The notes: generated from the sequence alone by a model not told the origin. Shown: positions 33,056 to 42,594, counted from the first letter of the stretch. The stretch: 47,436 nucleotides of DNA from Gammaproteobacteria bacterium (GCA_030621785.1 JAUXGZ010000007.1:1-47436); one strand, 5' to 3'. Made by a program: numbers and translations.

Positions 33056-34321
33056 CTACTGCTTCACCATGCGGTCAATTACAGGAAACAGCGCATCGGC
33101 CAACGCGCGGTGTCCACGTGCGTTCCAGTGCATATCGTGTCTTGGCAGGTACAAGCCTTCACCGCCGGCTTCATAGTTTTCTTTCATCTGTTGCGTTGGA
33201 TCAAAACAGTTGATTTTGTTTGTCTTGCAGAAATCCATGATGCGACGATTGGGGAGTTCTCGATCAAAGCACGCTTCACGCAGTCCATACACGTCCAGAG
33301 TCACAGGCCAGTCCTGCTCCTGGACCTGAAAACGCTGGGGGAAAATTACTGCGAGAAACTCCATATTTCCGGAGCGGGAAAATGTACTGTATGCCGCCAG
33401 GGTCATGAACAGGTCATCGTATGCCTCGCTAACCTCGGCTGGCGGTGACCGGAGGAATATGCCCAACCCGTTGCTGTCGAACAATCGTGGAGCATCGTAT
33501 TCCTCCCAGTTGCTTACTACTGTTTGTGGTTCATCTTTATCAAGTCGTTGTCTTATGCTGGAAAGAAGCGAGAGTATTCTGAATTCATCTTCTCGCCTGG
33601 ATGCATCGCTCCATCGAGGTCCTGATTCATTGAAGCTACGAACCGGGTCGCGTGGAGTCAGACAGTTCGACGGAATCTGCTCGGCCTCGAACTTTGCCCG
33701 CCTTTCCTTGCTTGCATCCCAGTCATTTATTTCTTCGACAAATGGCTCACCGTCAATCAGGCGGTATATTGGCCCCATGTTCCAGTGTGTTTGCGCAAAA
33801 TCGTTGCCTAGCGTAATTCCGAGTATAACCAGATCCGGAGAATAGGAGGCACCCTGACTTGTGAGATAGTAAAGCCCGGTCAGTGGGTCTTCGATTACAG
33901 AGACCATCACCTCCGGATTCACATCAACATACTTTTCTGCCAGTTGTTGCTCCACCAGAAATGAAAAAGTTTCATCCTGCCCTACGCGGTACCCTCCGGT
34001 GAACGAATCTCCCATGGACAGGATCCGAAATGTATTGGCAGGCGGCGGCACCGCGAAATCTTTAGCGTTCCGGAACCCCTGGGAGTTATTTTGCCAACGG
34101 ATTGCGCCGCCAAAGCCATCCTGCATGTTTGCGGCGAAGTCTTCTTTCAAATACCCACCGGGTCCAAGACCTCCTCGCCGCCATGCATCACGATAATCAG
34201 GTAATTTTTCTGCACCCTCTTGCTCTGGTGCCAGACGAAGTAGTAGTTCTGCACCAACCAGGGAAACCAGGATAGCGATCAAAAAAACGAGGGCGTTTGT
34301 GAGTATATTTTTCTTTTTCAT
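33056..34321 (-). CDS. membrane-anchored SGNH/GDSL hydrolase-like protein
   Basis: A 421-residue protein with an N-terminal hydrophobic anchor (NALVFLIAILVSLVGAELLL) and the rest outside the membrane. GDSFTGG (S106) is the block I nucleophile, LGITLGND supplies the Gly/Asn oxyanion blocks, and RHDMHWNARGH (D396, H398) near the end supplies the catalytic pair. This architecture is seen in AlgJ/AlgX-related proteins and other polysaccharide O-acetyl esterases or transferases; the substrate here is unknown. The start was placed at MKKKNIL rather than 12 codons upstream, since it puts the anchor at the N-terminus. It lies between the giant secreted protein and csp, all on the minus strand. Confidence 0.8.
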   Translation of the reverse strand: MKKKNILTNALVFLIAILVSLVGAELLLRLAPEQEGAEKLPDYRDAWRRGGLGPGGYLKEDFAANMQDGFGGAIRWQNNSQGFRNAKDFAVPPPANTFRILSMGDSFTGGYRVGQDETFSFLVEQQLAEKYVDVNPEVMVSVIEDPLTGLYYLTSQGASYSPDLVILGITLGNDFAQTHWNMGPIYRLIDGEPFVEEINDWDASKERRAKFEAEQIPSNCLTPRDPVRSFNESGPRWSDASRREDEFRILSLLSSIRQRLDKDEPQTVVSNWEEYDAPRLFDSNGLGIFLRSPPAEVSEAYDDLFMTLAAYSTFSRSGNMEFLAVIFPQRFQVQEQDWPVTLDVYGLREACFDRELPNRRIMDFCKTNKINCFDPTQQMKENYEAGGEGLYLPRHDMHWNARGHRALADALFPVIDRMVKQ

Positions 34322-34378
34322 AGTTTGATGCCCGGCGGGTTCTGCTCCGAAGCACAATTCCCGATTAATCTGCCGTTC

Positions 34379-34406
34379 AAAAAAAACCCCGCCTGAGCGG
34401 GGTTTT
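34379..34406 (-). terminator. Rho-independent terminator after csp
   Basis: CCCCGC-TCAG-GCGGGG followed by eight Ts on the minus strand, 30 bases after the cold-shock gene. AAAA/TTTT flanks extend the stem; a shorter T run also follows on the plus strand. Confidence 0.9.
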
Positions 34407-34432
34407 CTTCGGTTTATCCGACGAGGTTTCGC

Positions 34433-34636
34433 CTAGGCAGCGGTAACGTTAGCCGCCTGGAGACCCTTCGGGCCTTTTTCCACTTCATAGGTAACCGCCT
34501 GACCTTCGGACAGGGTTTTGAAACCCGAGCCCTGAATCGCGTTAAAATGCACGAAGACGTCATCGCCGCCGGCATCCTGAGAAATAAAACCAAAACCCTT
34601 GGACTCGTTAAACCACTTCACAGTACCTGTAGCCAT
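34433..34636 (-). CDS. cold-shock protein, CspA family
   Basis: A 67-residue single OB-fold RNA chaperone: [19 protein letters not shown] with RNP1 KGFGFI and RNP2 VFVHFNAI, ending [13 protein letters not shown]. The ATG at 34636 has AAGGTG about nine bases upstream; a GTG four codons earlier overlaps that site and is less likely. It has its own promoter, a long leader and its own terminator, so it is a free-standing transcript. It is closer to CspA/CspE than to the cspD gene at 14972. Confidence 0.95.
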   Translation of the reverse strand: MATGTVKWFNESKGFGFISQDAGGDDVFVHFNAIQGSGFKTLSEGQAVTYEVEKGPKGLQAANVTAA

Positions 34637-34939
34637 ATTACTTTTCACCTTGAAAATTAAACAAATAGTAGTGTTGCATACAGGTAATGAAACAAGAATG
34701 TCACGCGGGTAACACGGAGGAAACCAGGACTGCCAATAACAAAATCTGTAGCTGGGGATAGTATATAGGCGAATTCCACCAATTTTTCAAGAGATATAAT
34801 CGATATTTCAGTGAGATAAACTGAACACCGGGGCAAAACGGCAGTTCTTTCAGGGGAAAAACCTCAGCGAGAACCGGAATAATTCCCGTAACTACCCGCC
34901 ATTCTGAATAAAATACCGGACTGGCCGATACCATCGGGC
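34637..34939. other. csp leader and shared upstream region
   Basis: Holds the roughly 120-base csp leader (minus strand) and its promoter. The remainder toward 34939 is upstream of the plus-strand gene at 34940. No small gene was recognised. Cold-shock leaders of this length often act as thermosensors, but I cannot show a fold. Confidence 0.5.
34762..34790 (-). promoter_or_regulatory. csp promoter
   Basis: Minus strand TTGAAA (34785-34790), 17 bases, then TATATA (34762-34767) continuing into TATACT. It predicts a 5' leader of about 120 bases. Confidence 0.5.
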
Positions 34940-35470
34940 ATGAGTACCCCACCTGTTCCGGAAAGACTGTTTGCGCTTCGACTGGGCCTGTCGAACAATG
35001 TGATCGAGCTGCAAACCTGTGACGAAACCGGTCACGCCTGCGACTTACTGGCCAGCCAGGCGAGTCTCTCTCTGGATATTTTCAGCCGTGAGCTTGATCC
35101 CGCACTCTACGACCGGCAGGCATTTCTGGACGAAATTGCCCGTTTCTGCAAGCAAAACACCGTGGTCAATGTTCGTATCCTGGTCCAGGAACCGACCCGA
35201 CCGGCGAGAGAAGGACATCGATTGATTGATCTGTCGCGACGACTCAGCAGTAAAATCGAGATACGTCAGCCGCACGCAGATTACCGCAGCTGGAACGAAG
35301 CCTTTCTGGTCGCAGACGGCTGTGGTTTCGTACATCGAAAATTTTCCGACCGCAGCGAAGGCACTGCAAACTTTCACGATCCTACCCGGTCCAGACGCCT
35401 GCTGGACTTTTTCACCGAGGTTTGGGAACGTAGCGAGCAACACCCCGAAGTCAGGAGGCTGTACCTGTGA
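34940..35470 (+). CDS. conserved protein of unknown function (DUF7931-like)
   Basis: A 176-residue cytoplasmic protein without a signal peptide. The pattern VNVRILVQEPTRPAREGHR, IDLSRRLSSKIEIRQ and ADGCGFVHRKFSD recalls a conserved gammaproteobacterial family that I believe is DUF7931 and is sometimes fused to a GNAT acetyltransferase; this name is from memory. The strand-helix pattern and HR/LID motif hint at a phospholipase-D-like or nuclease-like fold without its catalytic HKD. It overlaps the next gene by four bases (GTGA), so the pair is coupled. Confidence 0.65.
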   Translation: MSTPPVPERLFALRLGLSNNVIELQTCDETGHACDLLASQASLSLDIFSRELDPALYDRQAFLDEIARFCKQNTVVNVRILVQEPTRPAREGHRLIDLSRRLSSKIEIRQPHADYRSWNEAFLVADGCGFVHRKFSDRSEGTANFHDPTRSRRLLDFFTEVWERSEQHPEVRRLYL

Positions 35471-36366
35471 TACCTGTGATATTGAGAAAACTCTGCCTGT
35501 TAATTCTTCTCGTCCTCATTTTTACGGCTCCCGGACAGGCTGACGACATCGAAATCATCAACTTGCAGAATCGTCCGGCCACCGAACTCATCCCCATCAT
35601 CAAACCTATGCTGGATGAATCCGGCTCTCTGACCGGCAAGGATTTCCAGCTGTTCGTGCGCACATCTCCGGAGAATCTGCAACAGATCCAACATCTGGTG
35701 CGCAAGCTGGACACGGCGGCACAACAGTTGGTGGTCTCGGTATTCCAGGGCAACGACCGGGATCTGCGGGCGCTCTCCATGACCGGCGGACTGGACTATG
35801 AAAACAACAATCTGAATGCCGGCACCAGTAATCGCGACACACTGGACCGGGGCAGCAGCACCAGCTCCAGCACTCGCGGAGTCTCGACGGGTGGCCGCAG
35901 CATCGGTGCTACACACGGGCGGCTCACCGATAACCCGATTCAGCAACTGCGTGTTACCGACGGTACAGAAGGTTATATTGAAACCGGAAAATCGATTCCC
36001 TATTTTTCCGGCGACGTCTCGTTTGGGAGCCGTAGCGGCAGCCGTGGTCGTAGCCGTAGCCGTGGCGTAAGCCCTGGCGTTGAATACAGAGACGTCCCTA
36101 CCGGCTTCTATGTGTTACCACATATTCACGGCAACCAGGTGACTCTCCGCATCAGCCCGTACAAACAGTCGCTCAGCAAAACCCGCGCCGACGCTATCAA
36201 TACCCAGCGCGCCTCTACGCAGATTACCGGCCGTCTGGGTGACTGGCTGCAAATCGGCGGCACCAGCGAAAGTATCCAGACATCCAGTTCCTCCACCGGC
36301 AGTCGCGTGTCTACGCAGAGTCGCGACAACACCAGCATCTGGATCAAGGCTGAAGTACAGCCCTGA
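35467..36366 (+). CDS. exported secretin-like (N0/N1, NolW-type) protein
   Basis: A 299-residue exported protein. A signal peptide (KLCLLILLVLIFTAPGQA) precedes a secretin N-domain-like start: EIINLQNRPATELIPIIKPML and LFVRTSPENLQQIQHLV, as in type II/IV secretin short domains. A Ser/Gly/Arg-rich linker (about 118-150 and 183-200) splits the beta-strands. The C-terminal part (FYVLPHIHGNQVTLRISP) looks like a secretin beta segment, but the full pore-forming domain is absent. GTG start overlapping the upstream gene. The role is unknown. Confidence 0.7.
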   Translation: MIPVILRKLCLLILLVLIFTAPGQADDIEIINLQNRPATELIPIIKPMLDESGSLTGKDFQLFVRTSPENLQQIQHLVRKLDTAAQQLVVSVFQGNDRDLRALSMTGGLDYENNNLNAGTSNRDTLDRGSSTSSSTRGVSTGGRSIGATHGRLTDNPIQQLRVTDGTEGYIETGKSIPYFSGDVSFGSRSGSRGRSRSRGVSPGVEYRDVPTGFYVLPHIHGNQVTLRISPYKQSLSKTRADAINTQRASTQITGRLGDWLQIGGTSESIQTSSSSTGSRVSTQSRDNTSIWIKAEVQP

Positions 36367-36468
36367 TCAGACCCTGTCAGAAAATCCGTCGGTTGTACAT
36401 GCCGGTACAACAGGCGCATCATGTCCCTGAATCAAGGTCATTGCAGACTAAAACCGGGGAGAATAACC

Positions 36469-37068
36469 ATGAAAAGAACGACCATGAGCAGCATCGTTAT
36501 GCTGGCAGCACTCGCGGGGTCGGTCACGTCTGGCAGTGTTCAGGCAGGTGGAATGGGTATGGGTGGCAACCGGGCTCCTGATCAGAATTATGGTCCGGGC
36601 GCCCGCGGCCGGGACATGGATCCCAACGACCGGCGCGGCTACGGATCAGGTTACCAGGGGCGCAGTGGTCCCGGCACGGGCATGGACGGACCACGCAGCG
36701 GATCCCGTGACATGGATCTCAACCGGCGTGGTTACGGACCGGGTCCGCAGGAACACAGTCGCTCAGGCATGGGCATGGACGGGCCGCGCAGCGGATCCCG
36801 TGGCATGGATCCCAACCGGCGTGGTTACGGACCGGGCCCGCGGGAAAGCAATCGCTCCGGCATGGGCATGGGCGGGCCGCGCAGTGAATCCCGTGGCATG
36901 GATCCCAACCGGCGTGGTTACGGACCGGGCCCGCGGGAAAGCGATCGCTCCGGCATGGGCATGGACGGACCGCGCAGCGGATCCCGTGGCATGGATCCCA
37001 ACCGGCGTGGTTACGGACCTGCTCCACAGGGTCGCGGCGGTCCCGGTATGGGCATGGGCGGTTCCTGA
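36469..37068 (+). CDS. secreted Gly/Met/Arg-rich tandem-repeat protein
   Basis: A 199-residue protein from the ATG at 36469, with GGGGAG eight bases upstream. Signal peptide (TTMSSIVMLAALAGSVTSGSVQA), then a low-complexity mature part made of about four 31-residue repeats of the form MDGPRSGSRGMDPNRRGY followed by GPGPRESDRSGMG. The mature protein is mostly Gly, Arg, Met, Pro and Ser, with no cysteine and almost no hydrophobic residues, so it is disordered. Function is unknown; Met- and Arg-rich character could suit metal or polyanion binding, but this is a guess. Confidence 0.7.
   Translation: MKRTTMSSIVMLAALAGSVTSGSVQAGGMGMGGNRAPDQNYGPGARGRDMDPNDRRGYGSGYQGRSGPGTGMDGPRSGSRDMDLNRRGYGPGPQEHSRSGMGMDGPRSGSRGMDPNRRGYGPGPRESNRSGMGMGGPRSESRGMDPNRRGYGPGPRESDRSGMGMDGPRSGSRGMDPNRRGYGPAPQGRGGPGMGMGGS
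36682..37053 (+). repeat. 93-bp tandem repeat, four copies
   Basis: Units begin at 36682, 36775, 36868 and 36961 (exact 93-bp steps), each with atgga/atggg followed by cggrccgcgcag and later ccggcgtggttacggacc. The last copy is divergent at its end. The unit is a multiple of three, so all reading frames stay open across it. Confidence 0.9.
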
Positions 37069-37161
37069 AAATACAGCTCTGACTCCAGAGCAACACCGAT
37101 ACTGTCGGGCTTCGTCAAGCGAAGCTCGACGTTGGCTGTCACCAGTTTCTCTGCCTTTCCA

Positions 37162-37170
37162 TGCTAGACT
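37162..37170 (+). promoter_or_regulatory. possible metH extended -10
   Basis: TGCTAGACT: a TGn extension and TAGACT, 31 bases before the metH ATG. No -35 was identified. Confidence 0.3.
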
Positions 37171-37200
37171 GCACAATCTTTTACCACTCCTTTATTCGAC

Positions 37201-40200
37201 ATGAAAGAACTCTGGCAACTACTCGAAGAGCGCATCCTGATCCTGGACGGCGCCATGGGGACCATGATCCAGCAGTACAAGCTGGAAGAGGCCGACTACC
37301 GCGGTGAACGATTCGCCGACTGGCACATCGATCTCAAGGGAAATAACGACCTGCTGACACTGACCCAACCGGACATTATCCGCAGCATTCACAAGGCATA
37401 CCTTGAGGCCGGTGCGGACATCATCGAGACCAATACCTTCAATTCGACCTCCGTATCGATGGCGGATTACCAGCAACAGGAGCTGGTGCAGGAACTCAAT
37501 TACAAGGCCGCTCAGCTGGCCCGCGAAGCAGCCGACGAATTTTCTACCGACGACAAACCACGCTTTGTCGCCGGCGTACTGGGGCCAACCAGTCGCACCT
37601 GTTCCCTCAGTCCGGATGTCAACGATCCGGGGTTTCGTAATATCACCTTTGATGAACTCCGGGAAACCTACTACGACGCCACCAAAGCACTAATTGAGGG
37701 CGGCACAGACATTATTCTGATCGAAACCATTTTCGATACCCTGAACGCCAAGGCCGCCGCCTTTGCCGTGGCGGACTATTTCGAGGACTCTGGCAACCAG
37801 CGTCCGGTCATGATCTCCGGCACCATTACCGACGCTTCCGGACGCACCCTGTCCGGCCAGACTGCCGAGGCGTTTTTTAATTCCATGCGTCATATCGAAC
37901 CCGTTTCACTGGGCTTCAACTGTGCACTCGGTGCGCAGCAGTTACGCGAATACATCGAGGAACTGGCGGGTACAGCCGACTGCTACATCAATGCCCACCC
38001 CAATGCCGGCCTGCCCAACGAATTCGGTGAATACGATGAATCCCCCGAAGCCATGGCTACTGAACTCGGTGAATGGGCCGGGTCGGGCTTTCTGAATATT
38101 GTCGGCGGCTGCTGTGGCACGACTCCGCAACATATCCGCGCCATTGCCGATGCCGTAGCGAAATTCCCGCCACGCAAGAAGATCAAGCACGATTTCACCC
38201 TGCGACTGGCCGGCCTGGAACCACTGAATATAGACCAGGACTCGCTGTTCGTGAACATCGGCGAACGCACCAACGTCACCGGCTCGGCCCGCTTCAAGCG
38301 ACTGGTACTCGAAGGTGACTACGACACCGCACTGGAGGTAGCGCGCGAACAGGTGGAAAACGGTGCCCAGGTCATCGATATCAACATGGATGAAGGCATG
38401 CTGGATGGCCAGCAGGCCATGGTTACCTTTCTTAACCTGATCGCTTCCGAACCGGACATCGCACGCGTGCCGGTGATGATCGACTCATCGAAATGGCCCA
38501 TCCTCGAAGCCGGGCTCAAGCGCGTGCAGGGCAAGGGCATTGTCAATTCCGTCAGCATGAAAGAAGGCGAGGGAAAACTGATCGAGCAGGCCAGGCTGTG
38601 CAGAAAATATGGCGCTGCCATCATCGTCATGGCCTTCGATGAAAAAGGCCAGGCCGATACCCGGGCACGCAAGGTCGAGATCTGCAGTCGTGCCTACCGG
38701 GTACTCACCGAAAAAGCCGGCTTTCCGGCGGAAGATATCATCTTCGATCCCAACATCTTCGCCGTCGCCACCGGCATCGAGCAACACAACAACTACGGCG
38801 TGGACTTCATCGAGGCCACACGCGAGATCAAGCAGCTGCTGCCACACACCAGCATCAGTGGCGGTGTCTCCAATGTGTCATTCTCTTTCCGTGGCAACAA
38901 CCCGGTACGCGAAGCCATCCATGCCGTATTCCTCTACCACGCCGTCCAGGCAGGCATGGACATGGGCATTGTCAATGCCGGCCAGCTCACCGTCTACGAT
39001 GAATTGCCGCAAGAACTGCGTGAGCGCGTCGAGGACGTGGTGCTTAACCGGCGTGACGACGCCACCGAGCGCCTGCTGGACATCGCCGACAAGTACCGGG
39101 GTGACGGCAGTAGTACGGAGAAAAAAGAAGACCAGGAGTGGCGCAAGCTGCCGGTCATCAAGCGGCTCGAGCATGCCCTGGTCAAGGGTATTGATGCCTT
39201 TGTTGAAGAAGACACCGAAGAATGCCGGCAGCAGTTTGCACGACCCATTGAGGTCATCGAGGGTCCTCTCATGCAAGGCATGAACGTGGTCGGTGACCTG
39301 TTCGGTGCCGGCAAGATGTTTCTGCCGCAGGTGGTCAAGAGTGCACGGGTAATGAAAAAGGCCGTTGCCTGGCTGCTGCCATTCATTGAGTCGGAGAAAG
39401 GCGAAGGTGCTCGTGCCAAGGGCAGAATTCTCATGGCCACTGTCAAGGGTGACGTGCATGACATTGGCAAGAACATCGTTGGTGTGGTCCTGCAATGCAA
39501 CAATTTCGAGATCGTCGACCTGGGCGTCATGGTGTCAGCCAGCGAAATTCTCGACAAGGCGCGTTACCACGATGTGGACATTATTGGCCTGTCCGGCCTG
39601 ATCACACCGTCACTCGACGAGATGTCGCACGTGGCAAAGGAAATGCAGCGACAGGGATTCACCATCCCCCTGCTCATCGGCGGCGCCACAACCTCCCGCG
39701 TACATACCGCTGTAAAAATCCAGCCCGGTTACGAAGGCACCACCGTGTATGTCAAGGATGCATCCCGCGCAGTCGGTGTGGCACAGAATCTCGTCAGTAC
39801 CGAGCACAGGAGCAACTATATAGAGCAACTCCAGGAAGAATATGAAAAAGTTCGCGAACAACATCGTAACAAACAACGCAAAATCGACTGGCTGACCCTG
39901 GATGAGGCACGGGCCAACAGGATTAACATCGACTGGAGCCACTACACCCCGCCCCGTCCGCGGATTCTAGACGCCGAAGGCAAGGATAAACACATCCTGC
40001 AGTTCGATGATTATCCGTTAACGGAGCTGCTTGAATACATCGACTGGACACCTTTCTTCAAAAGCTGGGAGCTCGCCGGCAGCTATCCGAAAATTCTCGA
40101 TGATGCAGTGGTAGGCGAACAGGCACGCCAGCTGTTCGCAGATGCACAGGAAATGTTACAAACCATCATCGATGAAAAATGGCTGGGTGCCCGTGCGGTG

Positions 40201-40875
40201 GTCGGACTGTTCCCCGCCAACCGGATTAATGATGACGACATCCGCGTACAACTGGATAACGGTGAACTGGTGCTGCACCAGTTGCGCCAGCAGAACCGTA
40301 AACCCGCGGGCAGGCCGAACCAGTGCCTGAGCGACTTCATTGCCCCGGCCGACAGCGGACTGACTGATTACATCGGTGCTTTCGCTGTCACCACCGGCAT
40401 CGGCATCGACGAGCATGTAAAACGCTTCGAGGCTGCTCACGACGACTACCAGGCCATTTTACTCAAGGCCCTGGCCGATCGCCTGGCCGAGGCTTTTGCG
40501 GAACGTATGCACGAACGTGTGCGTAAGGAATTCTGGGGTTACGCTGCGGACGAAGTGCTCGACAACAAGGCATTAATCAAGGAGCAGTACCGGGGCATCC
40601 GCCCTGCCCCCGGTTATCCGGCCTGTCCCGATCACACTGAAAAGGCCTTGCTGTGGCGGTTAATCGATCCCGTAAACCGTGCCGGCATGGAAATCACCGA
40701 TCACTTTGCCATGCTGCCAACCGCGAGTGTATCGGGCTGGTACTTCAGCCACCCGCAATCCGGCTATTTCGGGCTGGGCAAGATTAATCGTGACCAGGTC
40801 GAAGACTATGCCGCCCGCAAGGGCATGACGCTGGAACAGGCCGAGCGCTGGCTGTCTCCCAATCTCGGATACTGA
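37201..40875 (+). CDS. metH: cobalamin-dependent methionine synthase
   Basis: Transfers the methyl group of 5-methyltetrahydrofolate to homocysteine through methylcobalamin. The 1,224-residue protein has all four modules: homocysteine domain with zinc cysteines C241 (GFNCALG) and C304, C305 (GGCCGTT); pterin-binding domain ([18 protein letters not shown]); cobalamin-binding domain with the lower-ligand histidine H753 in DVHDIGKN; and the AdoMet-activation domain to the end ([22 protein letters not shown]). Residue numbers run six behind E. coli MetH. ATG directly after a short AT-rich leader; no cobalamin riboswitch seen. It stands alone in the plus direction. Confidence 0.98.
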   Translation: MKELWQLLEERILILDGAMGTMIQQYKLEEADYRGERFADWHIDLKGNNDLLTLTQPDIIRSIHKAYLEAGADIIETNTFNSTSVSMADYQQQELVQELNYKAAQLAREAADEFSTDDKPRFVAGVLGPTSRTCSLSPDVNDPGFRNITFDELRETYYDATKALIEGGTDIILIETIFDTLNAKAAAFAVADYFEDSGNQRPVMISGTITDASGRTLSGQTAEAFFNSMRHIEPVSLGFNCALGAQQLREYIEELAGTADCYINAHPNAGLPNEFGEYDESPEAMATELGEWAGSGFLNIVGGCCGTTPQHIRAIADAVAKFPPRKKIKHDFTLRLAGLEPLNIDQDSLFVNIGERTNVTGSARFKRLVLEGDYDTALEVAREQVENGAQVIDINMDEGMLDGQQAMVTFLNLIASEPDIARVPVMIDSSKWPILEAGLKRVQGKGIVNSVSMKEGEGKLIEQARLCRKYGAAIIVMAFDEKGQADTRARKVEICSRAYRVLTEKAGFPAEDIIFDPNIFAVATGIEQHNNYGVDFIEATREIKQLLPHTSISGGVSNVSFSFRGNNPVREAIHAVFLYHAVQAGMDMGIVNAGQLTVYDELPQELRERVEDVVLNRRDDATERLLDIADKYRGDGSSTEKKEDQEWRKLPVIKRLEHALVKGIDAFVEEDTEECRQQFARPIEVIEGPLMQGMNVVGDLFGAGKMFLPQVVKSARVMKKAVAWLLPFIESEKGEGARAKGRILMATVKGDVHDIGKNIVGVVLQCNNFEIVDLGVMVSASEILDKARYHDVDIIGLSGLITPSLDEMSHVAKEMQRQGFTIPLLIGGATTSRVHTAVKIQPGYEGTTVYVKDASRAVGVAQNLVSTEHRSNYIEQLQEEYEKVREQHRNKQRKIDWLTLDEARANRINIDWSHYTPPRPRILDAEGKDKHILQFDDYPLTELLEYIDWTPFFKSWELAGSYPKILDDAVVGEQARQLFADAQEMLQTIIDEKWLGARAVVGLFPANRINDDDIRVQLDNGELVLHQLRQQNRKPAGRPNQCLSDFIAPADSGLTDYIGAFAVTTGIGIDEHVKRFEAAHDDYQAILLKALADRLAEAFAERMHERVRKEFWGYAADEVLDNKALIKEQYRGIRPAPGYPACPDHTEKALLWRLIDPVNRAGMEITDHFAMLPTASVSGWYFSHPQSGYFGLGKINRDQVEDYAARKGMTLEQAERWLSPNLGY

Positions 40876-40907
40876 CAGCATATCAAGAGTCACTTCAGGA
40901 AAATATT

Positions 40908-41282
40908 ATGCCAAGAAAACTATGCTGGCCGGGAATCTGGGCACTTGCAGTCATCCCATTACAGGTAACGGCGATCCAGCTGGACTGCCAGGATAACGGA
41001 GACGGCACCTATTTCTGCGTCGAAATTGACCCTGTCCGGGATGCCGCCGCAAGTTCATCTGCCCTGTCCGAGGCAGTAGAACGCAATAATCCGTATATCG
41101 AGGAAGCAAAGAAGGAATGCACCTATAAGCCGCCACGCCGACACGGTAACGCCTCCGGCTCGCGCGCTGCACTGTTCAAGGAAAGAGAAAAATCGGCAAA
41201 ACAGGATTATGAGCGCTGCCTGGCCAGCAAGGCGCACGAGATCAAAAAAGAGCGCAGCAACAGTAGAGGCGCGGGCGAGTGA
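40908..41282 (+). CDS. small exported protein of unknown function
   Basis: A 124-residue protein with a short signal peptide (MPRKLCWPGIWALAVIPLQVTA), then DCQDNGDGTYFCVEIDP with a probable disulfide pair, and a long charged C-terminal half (YIEEAKKECTYKPPRR, FKEREKSAKQDYERCLASKA) that should be helical. Its start is 32 bases after metH, so it may ride on that transcript. Family not recognised. Confidence 0.6.
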   Translation: MPRKLCWPGIWALAVIPLQVTAIQLDCQDNGDGTYFCVEIDPVRDAAASSSALSEAVERNNPYIEEAKKECTYKPPRRHGNASGSRAALFKEREKSAKQDYERCLASKAHEIKKERSNSRGAGE

Positions 41283-41284
41283 CG

Positions 41285-41512
41285 CTACAGATCCATCGAG
41301 AAAACCGCAGCGTCGTAGTCGTCAATAATCGCGCGCGCACGCTCGACGCAATCTTCCGACACCCGGACGGTAATCAGTCCCGCAACCGGTAGCTCACCAA
41401 TAGCGCCCTGCAGATCTGCACCGAAAACCTCGGCGTGCACGCCTTCGCTTTCAAGCAGCCCGCGTATCAGGTGCGCATCCATAATACCCGCGGCGGTGTA
41501 CACAATGATCAC
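41285..41512 (-). CDS. DUF2007-family putative signal-transducing protein
   Basis: A 75-residue protein: MIIVYTAAGIMDAHLIRGLLESEG, then LPVAGLITVRVSEDCVERARAIIDDYD (in pieces), the usual pattern of DUF2007 (PII-like ferredoxin fold). The GTG at 41512 is chosen because it overlaps the stop of the upstream gene by four bases (GTGA) and gives the family's normal N-terminus; TTG at 41533 is possible. Role unknown. Confidence 0.8.
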   Translation of the reverse strand: MIIVYTAAGIMDAHLIRGLLESEGVHAEVFGADLQGAIGELPVAGLITVRVSEDCVERARAIIDDYDAAVFSMDL

Positions 41513-41850
41513 CGGCGTGCCGACTCCGTACAACGGTATACGGTAAACAGTTGCGAGCGATTATCGATCTCGCTCCGCGCAACAGCCGTGTTGCCGCCGA
41601 TCTGTGCCGCAGCTTCGCGCGCCAGCGTTTCAAGAGCGCCGGCAACGTCCTCGTCACTGCGATGGCTCTCCATCGTACCCGGCGTCAACGACACCTCGGT
41701 AGTCGCAATCTCGGTACAATCCTGAACATCAGCCGTATGTACCACACGAACATCATCTGCCTCTTGTACCGACCGGAACAGACTGCAACCCGCCACAGAC
41801 AGCAGCAACAGGCAACACACCAGGCAGTGCAACAAAGCTGGCAGACGCAC
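41509..41850 (-). CDS. DUF4156-like lipoprotein
   Basis: A 113-residue lipoprotein from a GTG at 41850, with AGGGGA six bases upstream. The leader LLHCLVCCLLLLSVAGC has a SVAGC lipobox. The rest (VQDCTEIATTEVSL, EDVAGALETLAREAAAQIGGNTAV, FTVYRC) fits the DUF4156 type of small envelope lipoprotein with a disulfide. The frame continues to 41907, but that would bury the lipobox. Coupled to the DUF2007 gene. Confidence 0.75.
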   Translation of the reverse strand: MRLPALLHCLVCCLLLLSVAGCSLFRSVQEADDVRVVHTADVQDCTEIATTEVSLTPGTMESHRSDEDVAGALETLAREAAAQIGGNTAVARSEIDNRSQLFTVYRCTESARR

Positions 41851-41919
41851 CGGAAATCCCCTTTGGTAAATATCGACTGCCTGATAATAGCCTGCATGAG
41901 AAACCATGGATACTCCGGC

Positions 41920-42594
41920 TCAGAACGGAGCTTCACTGGTGAACTGCATCGGCTCGCCGGTAGCCGGGTGAGAAAATGCCAGTGCAGTGGCATGTAACAG
42001 AAGACGCTGCGACTTTTTTCGAACCGCAGCACTGGCGTACAGATTGTCCCCGAGAATCGCGTGTCCGAACGCGTACATGTGTACCCTCAACTGGTGGCTT
42101 CGCCCGGTTTCCGGAGCCAGTTCTAGACGGGTAGTATGCATGGCAACATCGCGGCAAAGAACTTGATAACGAGTCAGTGATGGTTTGCCGCGAACAGAAT
42201 CGACCACTTGCCGCGGCCGGTTCGGCCAGTCGGTGATCAGGGGCAAATCGACTTCACCACCGTCAGCCGGTATACAGCCATCGACTACGGCCATATAACG
42301 TTTGGTAACCCGGCGTTCCTGGAACAGCAGGCTCAGCTGCCGTTGCGCGAACTTGTTCCGGGCCATCATCAGAATACCGGAGGTATCCATATCCAGCCGA
42401 TGGACCACCAGGGCTTCCGGGTATTCGTTCTGCACCCGCACACTGAGTGAATCGCAGCGTGTAGCGCCCCGCCCGGGTACCGACAACAGTCCGGATGGCT
42501 TGTTCAGCACCAGTATCTGCGCATCGCAGTACAACAGCTCAAGCCCGTAATCAGCAGGTGGTTGATACACAAACTCCTGGATAGCCACACGCAA
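41920..42594 (-). CDS. rluA: RluA-type pseudouridine synthase
   Basis: A 224-residue single-domain enzyme with the catalytic HRLDMDTSG motif (D68) and the later TGRSHQLRVHM and AILGDNLY motifs. Length and lack of an S4 domain fit RluA, which modifies 23S rRNA U746 and tRNA U32. Start is TTG at 42594, or GTG two codons later; neither has a strong site. The stop is 69 bases before the DUF4156 start. Confidence 0.88.
   Translation of the reverse strand: MRVAIQEFVYQPPADYGLELLYCDAQILVLNKPSGLLSVPGRGATRCDSLSVRVQNEYPEALVVHRLDMDTSGILMMARNKFAQRQLSLLFQERRVTKRYMAVVDGCIPADGGEVDLPLITDWPNRPRQVVDSVRGKPSLTRYQVLCRDVAMHTTRLELAPETGRSHQLRVHMYAFGHAILGDNLYASAAVRKKSQRLLLHATALAFSHPATGEPMQFTSEAPF

Noticed and set aside
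36682-37053. Regular repeats as a possible CRISPR array
   Set aside because: Units are contiguous and coding, with no distinct unique spacers and no cas gene nearby.
36536-37204. Long frames in other phases and on the minus strand across the repeat protein
   Set aside because: The repeat unit is a multiple of three, so stop-free frames are copied in every phase. Only the 36469 frame has a signal peptide and ribosome-binding site.
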